A stretch of 64,000 nucleotides of DNA from Streptomyces inusitatus (lineage in GTDB: Bacteria; Actinomycetota; Actinomycetes; Streptomycetales; Streptomycetaceae): contig NZ_BMWG01000016.1 in NCBI RefSeq assembly GCF_014651115.1, positions 104,397 through 168,396 of the forward strand. Reading direction: 5' to 3'. A program made the position numbers and the translations under genes. The notes beneath the pieces were generated by a model that worked only from the letters and a program-made list of their open reading frames with translations, did no database searches and was not told the DNA's origin. Shown piece after piece: positions 33,808 through 42,705 of this stretch. Within the stretch, counting starts at the first letter, position 1. Every line of letters starts with the position of its first letter.

Positions 33808-35097
33808 TCACTCCGCCGCGGCGGAGACGGCCGCGGACCACAGCGTCAGCGCCTCGTCGATCTGCGCGGCCTTCACGACCAGCGCCGGAATCATCCGGAT
33901 GATGTTGCCGTGCTCCCCGCAGGGCAGCAGCAGCAGTCCGCGCTCGGCGGCGGCCCGCTGGGCCCGCTGGGCGGTGAGCGGGTCGGGAGAGCCGTCGGGC
34001 AGGCAGAACTCGCTGCCCGCCATCAGCCCGAGCCCCCGGACGTCGGCGATGACGGGGAACTCGGAGGCGACCTTCCGCAGCCCCTCCAGCAGCCGCGCGC
34101 CCTGCTCGGCGGCGTTCGCCACCAGGCGTTCGTCACGGATGACGTCCAGCGTGGCGAGCGCGGCGGCGCAGGCCACCGCGTTGCCGCCGTAGGTGCCGCC
34201 CTGCGAGCCCGGCCACGCCTTGGCCATCAGCTCGGTGGGCGCGGCGATCGCGGAGAGCGGGAAACCGCTCGCCAGCCCCTTGGCGGTGATCACCACATCG
34301 GGCACGACGCCCGCGCTGTGCTGATGGGCCCAGAACCGGCCCGTACGGCCGAAGCCGGTCTGGACCTCGTCGAGGACCAGCAGGATCCCGTGCCGGTCCG
34401 CCCGCTCCCGAAGGCCCGCCAGGAAGGCCGCGGGCGCGGGGATGTAACCGCCCTCGCCGAGCACCGGCTCCACGAACATGGCGGCCGTCTCGGCCGGCGC
34501 GGTCACGGTGGCCAGCACCCGGTCGAGGCCGCGCAGCGCGTACTCGACGGCCTCCTCCTTGCTCATCCCCAGCCGGAAGGCGCTGGGGAAGGGGGCCACC
34601 GCGACGCCGGGCATCAGCGGGCCGATGCCCGCCCGGAAGCGGGTGCCCGCGGTGGTCAGCGAGGCGGCGCCCATGGTGCGCCCGTGGAAGCCGCCGTCGA
34701 ACACGATCACGTTCTGCCGGCCGGTCGCGTGCCGGGCCAGCCGCAGCGCCGCCTCCACCGCCTCGCTGCCGGAGTTGAGGAAGAACAGCGAGTCCAGCCC
34801 GGGCGGCAGCACGTCGCCGAGCCGCTCGGTGAGCTGGAGCAGCTGGTTGTGCAGCACAGTCGTGTACTGCCCGTGGATGAGCTGTCCCGCCTGCTGCCGT
34901 ACCGCCTCGACCACCCGGGGGTGGCAGTGACCGGTGCTGGTCACGCCGACCCCGGAGGTGAAGTCGAGATGGCGCCTGTCGTCGGCGTCGTAGAGGTACA
35001 TCCCCTCGCCGCGGGTGGCGACGACCGGGGTGGCTTGCTTGAGCACCGGGGAGAGCTGGGGCATGGCGTCACTTTCTGTGGGAACGTGCTGGTTCAT
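33808..35097 (-). CDS. Class III PLP aminotransferase (GABA-T-like)
   Basis: The 429-residue enzyme has all class III marks: SGSEAVEAALRLAR, GFHGRTMGA, the Asp of DEVQTGFGRTG, and the PLP Lys in ITAKGLASGFP. The closest types transfer omega-amino groups (4-aminobutyrate, diaminobutyrate, ornithine). ATG 35097 lies 16 bases after the NRPS stop; a start at 35064 is possible. Because the NRPS ends in a reductase domain, it could aminate the released aldehyde to an amine, or make a 4-aminobutyrate-type precursor. Confidence 0.83.
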   Translation of the reverse strand: MNQHVPTESDAMPQLSPVLKQATPVVATRGEGMYLYDADDRRHLDFTSGVGVTSTGHCHPRVVEAVRQQAGQLIHGQYTTVLHNQLLQLTERLGDVLPPGLDSLFFLNSGSEAVEAALRLARHATGRQNVIVFDGGFHGRTMGAASLTTAGTRFRAGIGPLMPGVAVAPFPSAFRLGMSKEEAVEYALRGLDRVLATVTAPAETAAMFVEPVLGEGGYIPAPAAFLAGLRERADRHGILLVLDEVQTGFGRTGRFWAHQHSAGVVPDVVITAKGLASGFPLSAIAAPTELMAKAWPGSQGGTYGGNAVACAAALATLDVIRDERLVANAAEQGARLLEGLRKVASEFPVIADVRGLGLMAGSEFCLPDGSPDPLTAQRAQRAAAERGLLLLPCGEHGNIIRMIPALVVKAAQIDEALTLWSAAVSAAAE

Positions 35098-35113
35098 CAG
35101 GACGGCGGGGCCG

Positions 35114-38100
35114 TCAGGTGAGCTGGGCCGAGGCGGCGGTCGCGGGAAGGAAACCGGTCGTGGCGGCCCAGGAGAGAGCGGCCGACCACCACTGCGGGGT
35201 CGGCGGGGCGAAGCGCACACCGAGCCGGTCGAGCACCGACGTCGTCCATGAGCTGTCGACCATGATGTTGCGGTCGCCGAGCTGGGACCAGGTCGAAGCC
35301 AGCCGGGCCGTGGCCGGATCCTCGCGCTCGGCCCTGGCGAGCGCCGCGGCGAACGTGGCGTCGTCGGTCAGCCTGATCCGGTAGCCGTGGTCGATCATCC
35401 ACGCCACCAGCTCGTCGTGGGCCACGGTGTGCGGGGTCTCCACGTGGTAGACGCCCGGCGCCGCGTGCGGATGGGCCGCGATCGCCGCGATGCCCGCCGC
35501 GACGGTGTCCGCGTGCGAGAACTCGAAGGTCGTCGCCGGCCTGCTCGGGGCCGCGCCCGCCAGCACATAGCCGCGGACCACCTGATAGATCCGGTTGTCC
35601 TGGACATTGCGCTGGAACGCGCCGGTCCGGCTGTCCGCCGCGATGTGGCCGCTGCGGTGGATGTACGCCTGACGGCCGGAGGCGGCCCACCCGCGCACGG
35701 ACTCCTCCGCCCGGAACTTCGCCTTCTCGTACGGGGTGCGGAAGGTCTGGCCGATCCGCAGATCGGCCTCGCTGAACCGCCGGGGCGCGCCCTCGACCCC
35801 GCCGGAGACTGCGAGCGTGGAGACATGGTGGAAGCGCGCCCCGGGGGCCTCCCGGTCGATCCAGGACAACAGCCGCCGCACGGCGGTGTTGTTGGTGCGC
35901 TCCAGATCGGTGGGCGATGCCACCAGCCGGACGTCCGCCGCCGAGTGCACCACGATCTGCGCCGCTCTCGCCCGGGCCAGACCGTCGGGGGAGAGCCCCA
36001 GACCCTCCCGGTCGATGTCCCCGGCGATCACATCGGCGCCGCCGAGCCGCCGGGCCGCCGCCGCGTCGCTCTCGCCGCGCACCAGACAGGTGACGCGTGC
36101 GCCGCGCTCGCTGAGCTGACCGAGCAGATGCCCGCCGAGATAGCCGGTCGCGCCGGTGAGCAGCACCCGGGCCGGCTCGCGCACCACTCGCCAGCTGTCG
36201 CGGGGAGGTAAGGCGCCGGTGTGCAGAAGCTGGCCGGAGGTCGAGGCACTCGCCCTGGTGTGGGGGAGCGCCGTGGTGTCCGCGAGGGCGGCGACCGAGC
36301 GGGCGAAGGCGGCGAAGACCGCCTCCGCGTTCTCGTGGGAGAGCCGGGGCCACGCGTACACCAGGTCCGTCACCAGCCTGCCGCCGATGATCCGGGCGGT
36401 GAGCCGGATCCGGTAGAGCGAGTCGCCGGAGGCGCAGCGGGCCGAACCGGCCCGCTCGTCGGCGATCGTCCACTCCAGCGAGGGCTCGTCGGTGAGCTGG
36501 AAGGTGCCGAGGAAGTTGAACCCGGTCTCCGGGCGCGCTCCTTCGACGTCCATCGGCAGTTGGGGAGCCTGCCGCAGCTCCTCCTCGGCCCCGGCCGCCG
36601 CCCGCTCGGGCCCGCCGGTCCCGTCGACCGCCACCCACTTCACGGCGGTGAACCAGCCCACGGTGTCGAGATGCTGTCCGTCGTCGCCCTCGGTGGAGCG
36701 GCCGTGCGTCTCCACCTCCACCCCGAGCCGGGGCTGACCGCTCCAGCCGGAGACGGCCTCGGCGAACGCCGTCAGCAGGATCGCCTCCAGCCGCTGCGAA
36801 CGCCCGTGCCGCTCGACCAGCTTGGCGGTCGCCCGCTCGTCGAGACTCCAGATCAGCGTGGCGGGCTCGGTGCCGCCCGTCGTGTCGTCGGCCGGGAGCC
36901 GGGGTGCGACCGCCTCCTGTACGGGGACGGCCGGGGCGGCCGATCCCGCCCAGGAGTAGAAGTCGGCGGTCGGCGGCAGTTCGGCCGGCAGGCCGTCGCG
37001 TGCCGCCCGGTAGGCGCAGGCGAGATCGTCGAGCAGGATCCGCCAGGAGAGGCCGTCGACCACCAGATGGTGGGCGATCAGCGCCAGCCGGTCCTCCACG
37101 CCGGGCCCGCCGCGGAACAGATGGACCCTCAGCAGGCGTCCGGCCTCCGGATCGAGGCTGCGGTGCAGCTCGGTGCAGATCCCGCCGACGGTCTCGGCCA
37201 CCGGATCCGTCCCCCGGATCGAGGAGTGGCTGACCGCGTCCGGGTCGCCCTCGGGCAGCGGGGCGCCGGGCCCGGCCGGGCCGACGGGGGTGCGCAGCGC
37301 CGGGTGGCGGCGGAGTACGGCGAGGACGGCCGCCGCGAGGGCGGGGGCGTCCACGGGTATCGCGCACCGCAGCACCACGGACTGGTTCCAGTGCCGGGGG
37401 TCGTCGACGGGCTGCCGGAACAGCCACCGCTGGGCGGGGGAGAGCCTGCGGTCCCCGGTGTCGATCCGCTCGGCGGCCGGGGCGGGCCGCTCCCCGGCGG
37501 CGAGGGCGGCCGCCGCCAGCAGGGTGGGCGTGGGGTGCTCGTAGAAGTCCTCGAAGCCGACCCGGTGCCCGCGCCTGCGCAGAAAGGCGATGGTCCGCAT
37601 GGCGAGGATGGAGTCCCCGCCCAGGCTCAGCACATCGGCGTCCAGGTCCACCAGGGGCAGGCCCAGCGCGTCCGCCCACAGCTCGGCGACGTCCCGGGCG
37701 AGCGCCGTACCGGCCCCGCCGTCCTCGTCCCCCTTCCCGCGGGCGCCGCGCGCCCGGGTCTCGATGAGCCCGGCGACGACGGCCGTGAGCCGCTCCCGGT
37801 CGAGCTTTCCGTTCGGTCCGAAGGGGAACTCCGGCACCGCGAGGATCGGCTGCGGGACCGAGTAGCCCGGCAGCCGGTCGCGGAGATGGGAGCGGAGCGC
37901 GGCGAGGGTCTCGCTCTCGCCGTCCGGACCGGTCAGCCGTACGGCGGCCAGGAGCTGGCTGCCCGTCGGGGTGCCGCGCACGATCACGGCGGACTGGCCG
38001 ACCCCGGGGAACTCCTCCATCGCGTGCTCTATCTCGACCGGGTCGACCCGGAAGCCCCGGACCTTCACCTGCCGGTCGGAGCGGCCGACGAAGACCAGGT

Positions 38101-39283
38101 TCCCGTCCGGCCTGCGGCGGCAGACGTCGCCGGTCCGGTACATCCGCCGGCCGCCGTGGCTGATGAAGCGGCGCGCGGTCTCGGCCGGGCGGCCGAAGTA
38201 GCCCGCGCTGACGCCCCGTCCGCCGATGTGGAGTTCGCCCACCACATCGTCGGGGGCGAGCTGGAGGTCCACCTCGCCGATGGCGGTCCCGATGGGCACG
38301 GTGGCCTCGTCGGCGGGGAGTTCACCGGCGGAACGGGCGAGGAAGCAGGTCGCGCCGACGGTGGTCTCGGTCGGGCCGTAGTGGTTGGCGACCCGGGCCG
38401 CGACGCCCTGTTCGAGCAGGCTCACGGCGAGCGGCCGGGGCAGCGCCTCGCCGCCGAGGATCACCGTGTCCAGCGTCGGGGCGTCGGCGGGCCGGCCCGC
38501 CAGCAGTGCCGTCAGATGCGAGGGGGTCGTCTTCAGCATCGTCACCCCGGCCCCGCGCAGCGCGGCCCAGAAGCGCTCCGGGTCGCGCACCTCGTCGTCG
38601 GGGACGATGTGCACCGACCCGGCGGTCGCCAGCGCGAGCAGCCAGGAGGTGTGCCCGAGGTCGGCCGCCAGCGTGGTCACATGGGCGACCCGGGGCGCGT
38701 CCGCCTCGGTGAGGCCCAGCCGCTCGCGGAGCGCCCGGGCGTAGTGGACGGTGTTCGCGTGGGTGACCGCGACGGCCTTCGGCTCCCCGCGCGAGCCCGA
38801 GGTGAAGGACAGATACGCCACGTCCTGGGGCGCGCAGCCGTCCGGCGCGGGGCCGGGGACGGCGTCGACGGGCGCGCTCCCGAGGAGCGCGCCGGGGTCG
38901 ATCACCTCGGTGCGGTACGGCTCGGGCGCGAGGAACTCCGCACTGGTGGAGAGCGCCAGGCCCGCTTCGACGGCCTCCAGCCGTCTGCGTATGTCGGGCG
39001 GGCTCCACCCGGGGTCGACCAGCACGGCCGTCGCCCCCGAGCGCAGCACGCCGAAGAGCAGCGCGCACACCCGGGCGTCCCGGGGACCGAAGACCGCCAC
39101 CCGGTCGCCGCGCCCGACGCCGGCCCTGGCGACCAGGGCCGCGACCCGGCTCGCCACGGTGTCGAGGGCGCGGTAGTCGAAGGTGCGCACCCCGTCGCCG
39201 ATCGCGGGCCGGTCCGGGTGGGTCAGGGCGTTGTGGGTCAGCAGCTCGGGCAGCGAGGCGGCGTGTCGCTTCGCTAGCGTCAT
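35114..39283 (-). CDS. NRPS: adenylation - PCP - epimerisation - thioester reductase (A-T-E-R)
   Basis: The 1389-residue single module starts with adenylation (about 10-500; FTSGSRGEPKAVAV, NHYGPTETT, YRTGDV, NGKLDR). PCP follows (Ser near 557 in LGGDSI). The third domain is epimerisation rather than condensation, shown by AQRWLF, HHLVVDGLSWRILLDDL and GFNFLGTF. The C-terminal reductase (about 1040-1389) has the SDR loop LLTGATGYLGG and YEKAKF. There is no condensation domain. It should load one amino acid, epimerise it to D and release it by NAD(P)H reduction as an aldehyde or alcohol. The A4 region (AADLGHTSWLL) is atypical, so substrate is unknown. GGAGG precedes ATG 39283. Confidence 0.88.
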   Translation of the reverse strand: MTLAKRHAASLPELLTHNALTHPDRPAIGDGVRTFDYRALDTVASRVAALVARAGVGRGDRVAVFGPRDARVCALLFGVLRSGATAVLVDPGWSPPDIRRRLEAVEAGLALSTSAEFLAPEPYRTEVIDPGALLGSAPVDAVPGPAPDGCAPQDVAYLSFTSGSRGEPKAVAVTHANTVHYARALRERLGLTEADAPRVAHVTTLAADLGHTSWLLALATAGSVHIVPDDEVRDPERFWAALRGAGVTMLKTTPSHLTALLAGRPADAPTLDTVILGGEALPRPLAVSLLEQGVAARVANHYGPTETTVGATCFLARSAGELPADEATVPIGTAIGEVDLQLAPDDVVGELHIGGRGVSAGYFGRPAETARRFISHGGRRMYRTGDVCRRRPDGNLVFVGRSDRQVKVRGFRVDPVEIEHAMEEFPGVGQSAVIVRGTPTGSQLLAAVRLTGPDGESETLAALRSHLRDRLPGYSVPQPILAVPEFPFGPNGKLDRERLTAVVAGLIETRARGARGKGDEDGGAGTALARDVAELWADALGLPLVDLDADVLSLGGDSILAMRTIAFLRRRGHRVGFEDFYEHPTPTLLAAAALAAGERPAPAAERIDTGDRRLSPAQRWLFRQPVDDPRHWNQSVVLRCAIPVDAPALAAAVLAVLRRHPALRTPVGPAGPGAPLPEGDPDAVSHSSIRGTDPVAETVGGICTELHRSLDPEAGRLLRVHLFRGGPGVEDRLALIAHHLVVDGLSWRILLDDLACAYRAARDGLPAELPPTADFYSWAGSAAPAVPVQEAVAPRLPADDTTGGTEPATLIWSLDERATAKLVERHGRSQRLEAILLTAFAEAVSGWSGQPRLGVEVETHGRSTEGDDGQHLDTVGWFTAVKWVAVDGTGGPERAAAGAEEELRQAPQLPMDVEGARPETGFNFLGTFQLTDEPSLEWTIADERAGSARCASGDSLYRIRLTARIIGGRLVTDLVYAWPRLSHENAEAVFAAFARSVAALADTTALPHTRASASTSGQLLHTGALPPRDSWRVVREPARVLLTGATGYLGGHLLGQLSERGARVTCLVRGESDAAAARRLGGADVIAGDIDREGLGLSPDGLARARAAQIVVHSAADVRLVASPTDLERTNNTAVRRLLSWIDREAPGARFHHVSTLAVSGGVEGAPRRFSEADLRIGQTFRTPYEKAKFRAEESVRGWAASGRQAYIHRSGHIAADSRTGAFQRNVQDNRIYQVVRGYVLAGAAPSRPATTFEFSHADTVAAGIAAIAAHPHAAPGVYHVETPHTVAHDELVAWMIDHGYRIRLTDDATFAAALARAEREDPATARLASTWSQLGDRNIMVDSSWTTSVLDRLGVRFAPPTPQWWSAALSWAATTGFLPATAASAQLT

Positions 39284-39831
39284 GTACTCAGACCTCCGGT
39301 AGTGGCGCGGGCCGCGATGTCGCCGGCGACGAAGACGGTCAGCTCCTGCTCGGGCGACAGCCGCCGGCCGAGTTCCCAGGAGACCATCCGGTGCAGGCCG
39401 TCGAGATGGACGAGCCCCTTGCCGAGGGTCAGGCCCGAGTAGTCCTCGTGCGGCAGCGGGAGGGTGCTCAGATAGATCGAGGTGGGCGGGGCGTCCCGGA
39501 AGCGGTCGAGCTTGGCCCGGCAGACCGGGTCGGCCTCGGACCACTCCGCCTCACGCGAGCGCAGCAGCCGCACGGCCTCGCCGACGGTCAGCCCGGAGCG
39601 GGGCACCAGCTCGCACCCGCCGCCCTCGCTCAGATGCCAGGGCAGCATGACCTCGCTGACATCGGCCCCGGTGATCCGGACCCTGGACCAGCCGCCGAAG
39701 GTCGCGTCCGCCAGCTCCAGGGCGTTGACCGCGTCCTGATTGGTGTTCGCCTCGTGCTCCCGGTCCACGGGGTGGTCCCGCCGGAAGTGCGACCGCACCT
39801 CGTCAAAGGTGACCGAACTGACCACATGCAT
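39280..39831 (-). CDS. Unknown protein, possibly DUF6309-like
   Basis: The 183-residue protein has no catalytic motif I recognise. Visible segments are LELADATFGGWSRVRITG, IYLSTLPLPHEDY, then KGLVHLDGLHRMVSWELGRRL. The HLDGLHR pattern recalls ParB/Srx-like nucleotide-binding folds, but that is weak. It might correspond to DUF6309, which I cannot verify. It overlaps the NRPS start by ATGA and lies 15 bases after the PhyH gene, so a functional link with the NRPS is likely. Confidence 0.6.
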   Translation of the reverse strand: MHVVSSVTFDEVRSHFRRDHPVDREHEANTNQDAVNALELADATFGGWSRVRITGADVSEVMLPWHLSEGGGCELVPRSGLTVGEAVRLLRSREAEWSEADPVCRAKLDRFRDAPPTSIYLSTLPLPHEDYSGLTLGKGLVHLDGLHRMVSWELGRRLSPEQELTVFVAGDIAARATTGGLST

Positions 39832-39846
39832 CGCTGTGACTCCTCC

Positions 39847-40647
39847 TCATGCCGATGGGGCGTACTCGGTGAAGTGACGCTCCGAGAACAGTTCCGGCCA
39901 GCGGCCGCCGTCGAGCTCCAGGGCGCGGGCCCGGGCGAGCATGTGCCGCCAGTACGGCTTCACGGGCCGCCAGCGGGCTCCCGTCTGGCAGTACGACGCG
40001 TCGACGAAGTAGCGGGGGCGAGGGGGGCCGCTGGGGCTCGGCGCGGGCCGGCGGGCGTGCAGCAGGGCCGAGTTGATCAGCAGGGTGGTGCCGGGGGGCA
40101 GCTTGTCGATCACGATCTCGCCCGGCAGCTCGGAGGTGTCCAGATGGGCCAGCGCGGCCTTGTCGCGGGGCTCGTGGTGGGAGCCGGGCAGCAGGGCGAG
40201 GCTGCCGACCGTGCCGTCGAGGCCGCCCAGGTAGTGCAGCGCGTGGACCATCAGCAGCTTGGGGTTCTCGGCGTCGTTGGGCTCGTGGTCGTGGTGCCAG
40301 GGCTTGCCCGCGACCCCGGGGCCGTGCCGGTCGCTGTGCAGATGATGGAAGACGAAGGGGTCGCCCATCAGCTCGGAGATGATCCGCATCAGCGGCTCAT
40401 GGGTGAGCAGTTCGCCGTGCGCGGGCTGCTCCAGCTCCATCACCGGCGGCGGGTCGTCGGGGGAGGGGTTGACGCAGGCGGCTATCGACTTCGCCCGCAG
40501 TCCCTCGTCCACCCATCGGTCCACTTCCGGCTTGAGCCTCTCCCGCAGTTCCTCCGGCAGTAAGCCGGGCAGTACGAGGTATCCGGACTCCGCGAACTGT
40601 TCCCGCTGAGCCGGGACGATGCCGTTGCCCTCGAAGAACAGTGTCAT
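39847..40647 (-). CDS. Phytanoyl-CoA dioxygenase (PhyH)-family oxygenase, TTA codon
   Basis: The 266-residue enzyme has GYLVLPGLL at the N-terminus, iron ligands HxD in PWHHDHEPND and a distal His near LLHARRPA, typical of PhyH-type Fe(II)/2-oxoglutarate oxygenases. These hydroxylate or halogenate natural products (EctD and SyrB2 relatives). The Asp/Glu position is retained, so hydroxylation rather than halogenation is expected. Codon 29 (40561-40563 on the + strand) is TTA. It is the second gene of the leftward operon. Confidence 0.83.
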   Translation of the reverse strand: MTLFFEGNGIVPAQREQFAESGYLVLPGLLPEELRERLKPEVDRWVDEGLRAKSIAACVNPSPDDPPPVMELEQPAHGELLTHEPLMRIISELMGDPFVFHHLHSDRHGPGVAGKPWHHDHEPNDAENPKLLMVHALHYLGGLDGTVGSLALLPGSHHEPRDKAALAHLDTSELPGEIVIDKLPPGTTLLINSALLHARRPAPSPSGPPRPRYFVDASYCQTGARWRPVKPYWRHMLARARALELDGGRWPELFSERHFTEYAPSA

Positions 40648-40818
40648 GGGGAATCACTCCCTTTCCCGTGATGATGATGCCGTGTGCGTGTCTTCGGCGC
40701 GGTCGTTTCGGACGGACCGCGCTCCGTGGCGCTTCTCATGGTCGTGATCTTGGTATTGGTGCTGGTCCTGGTGCTGATCTTTGGTCCCGGTACGCCGGAC
40801 AAGCCGGAGATCTGGTGA

Positions 40819-42048
40819 TCAACTCCTGCCGGGGCTCGCTGAGCCCGCCCTGCTCAGCGGTGCGTAGAGGGTGCCGAGCGTGACGAGGCACTGAATGGCG
40901 GTGATGACCGCGAACAGCGTCGTGGCGCCGAACTCGGTGAGCAGCCAGCCGCCCATCAGGGCGCCGAAGGGGATGGCCGCGAAGGGCACGGCGCGCTGGA
41001 TTCCCACCACCCGGCCCAGGAACGCGCCGTCGACGGCCCCCTGGCGGTAGGTCCGCCAGGGCACCAGGAAGACGGAGGTCGCCAGGCCCGCGAGGAACCA
41101 GCAGGCGCTCAGCACCCAGACGTCGGTGGAGAACGCGGGCAGCAGCAGGGCGGCGGCCATCGCCGCCCGCGCCGTCCACATGAGGAGGTCCCCGTCTAGT
41201 CTTCGCATCAGGGTCGGCGCGACCGTCGCGCCGAGGACCGCGCCCACGCCCTGGGCCATGGAGACGACGGCGAGCGAGACCGGGATCTCCCCGCCCGGAC
41301 CGGCCACGATGAAGATCAGATTGGCCGCGGCGGCGGGGAAGGCGAAGTTGCTGACGGTCAGCAGCACGGTGGCCCAGGCCAGCCCCCGGTCCCGCGATAT
41401 CAGCTGTATCGCGGCGACGGAGTCCGGCTTCAGCGACCGGCAGGCCTTGACGATCGAGGGGATCAGCCGGCGTCCGGTCGCCACCACCGCCGTGGAGGCG
41501 ATCAGGGCGGCGGACACCGCGAACGAGACCCCGTTGGCGAAGCTGGCGGCGGTCGGTCCCAGCAGGGTGACCACGGCGACGCCCGCGACCGGGCCGAGGG
41601 TGCTGAGGGTGCCGTCCGCACCCTGTACCCAGGCGTTCATCGCGGGCCTGCGCTCCTTCGCCACCCGCTCGGCCAGGAAACCCTGGAAGGCGGGGAAGGA
41701 GAACGGCCGTACACAGCCCAGCAGAAAGGCCGCCGTCATGATCAGCGCGACCGAGGGCTCGAACAGACAGAGCACCCCGATCCCGACGACGATCACCGAG
41801 GAGACCACGTCGCACAGGATCATCAGCTGACGCCGGTCGGCGCGGTCGGCGACCACACCGCTGAAGAGCCCGATCACTACAAAGGGAACAAACTCGACCG
41901 CGTACGTCAGCGCCGTCGAGATCGCCGAGCCGGTGAGCTGGAGCACCAGTACCGGCAGCGCGAAACGGAAGATCCAGTCGCCGCTGCTGGAGACGATGAA
42001 CGCCGCCCGCAGTAACGATTCATCACGGCGGCGCGCCTCCTCGTTCAT
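40819..42048 (-). CDS. MFS exporter (EntS/MFS_3-like), TTA codon
   Basis: The 409-residue membrane protein has about 12 segments, an N-terminal SSGDWIFRFALPVLVLQLTGS, and VVADRADRRQLMI as the MFS loop 2-3 motif. The MFS_3 group includes the enterobactin exporter EntS and macrolide efflux proteins. It heads the leftward NRPS operon. Codon 12 (42013-42015 on the + strand) is TTA, hinting at bldA control. It likely exports or gives resistance to the cluster product. Confidence 0.83.
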   Translation of the reverse strand: MNEEARRRDESLLRAAFIVSSSGDWIFRFALPVLVLQLTGSAISTALTYAVEFVPFVVIGLFSGVVADRADRRQLMILCDVVSSVIVVGIGVLCLFEPSVALIMTAAFLLGCVRPFSFPAFQGFLAERVAKERRPAMNAWVQGADGTLSTLGPVAGVAVVTLLGPTAASFANGVSFAVSAALIASTAVVATGRRLIPSIVKACRSLKPDSVAAIQLISRDRGLAWATVLLTVSNFAFPAAAANLIFIVAGPGGEIPVSLAVVSMAQGVGAVLGATVAPTLMRRLDGDLLMWTARAAMAAALLLPAFSTDVWVLSACWFLAGLATSVFLVPWRTYRQGAVDGAFLGRVVGIQRAVPFAAIPFGALMGGWLLTEFGATTLFAVITAIQCLVTLGTLYAPLSRAGSASPGRS

Positions 42049-42271
42049 GACATACCGGCAGCGGATGGGGAGCGGCTGGCCACAGCCGCGGAAGGTCTTT
42101 CCGGGTCAAGACGTGCGCAGAACAAAACAAGCCCCCGTGTGGTCCCCCGGGCGGCTCTCCCGGGCGGGTCGGTCGGCTTCTCGGCGTGGCGGGGCCGGCC
42201 CGGTCACGGGCCTCGGGGGCGCGACGCTGCGTCCCGGCCGCCGCCACGCCGTGACGGCATGGCGGCGGGGC

Positions 42272-42391
42272 TCAGGGCCTCCCGCCGCCGCGCCGCCGTC
42301 GGGTGGTCCACACCGGGCGCCCGGCGGCCGTGGGGAAGTCGGCGCGGGCGGCGGTGGCATGGGACGAAAGGAGCGTTTCGGAGCGGCTCAT
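42272..42391 (-). CDS. Possible 39-residue peptide with basic tail
   Basis: A short leftward frame starts at ATG 42391 with AAAGGA about eight bases upstream. It encodes a Ser/Ala-rich N-terminus (MSRSETLLSSHATAARADF) and an Arg/Gly-rich end (TTRRRRGGGRP). It lies about 220 bases before the exporter gene on the same strand. It could be a leader peptide, a small unknown protein or chance. No family is recognised. Confidence 0.3.
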   Translation of the reverse strand: MSRSETLLSSHATAARADFPTAAGRPVWTTRRRRGGGRP

Positions 42392-42705
42392 CGACTGTTC
42401 CTTTCGTGTGGTGCGCCCGGCCCTGTCGCGAAGGGCCCGGCCTTGAGCTGTCACGGCCGCTGGCGGGCGGCCTCCGCTACAGCTTCTCCGGAGGTGCCGG
42501 TGCGGGGCATCGTGGAAAACCACGAGTTCAGTGCCGCGCTTCCATGAGGCGACTCTCATCAATCAGCCCATTTCGTGCATTGATCACGCCAACCGCCTGC
42601 CATTCCGAGCCGACTTGGCCGAGACCTGTGGCAATGAGCGCGTGATCGGCGCAGCATCGTCCGCCACCGGCCGCCGGCCGGGTCCCCCTCCCCACAGGAG
42701 CCCCC
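42392..42705. promoter_or_regulatory. Divergent promoter region, NRPS operon and BVMO
   Basis: This gap contains a relatively AT-rich segment (42525-42615) between leftward and rightward transcription units, so promoters for both probably lie here. A GC-rich inverted repeat occurs near 42418-42445. I see no gene. Confidence 0.45.

Noticed and set aside
36221..39277. A 1018-codon rightward frame opposite the NRPS
   Set aside because: Composition is Gly/Arg/Val-rich with no domain, and the opposite strand has complete NRPS domains; a high-GC antisense artefact.
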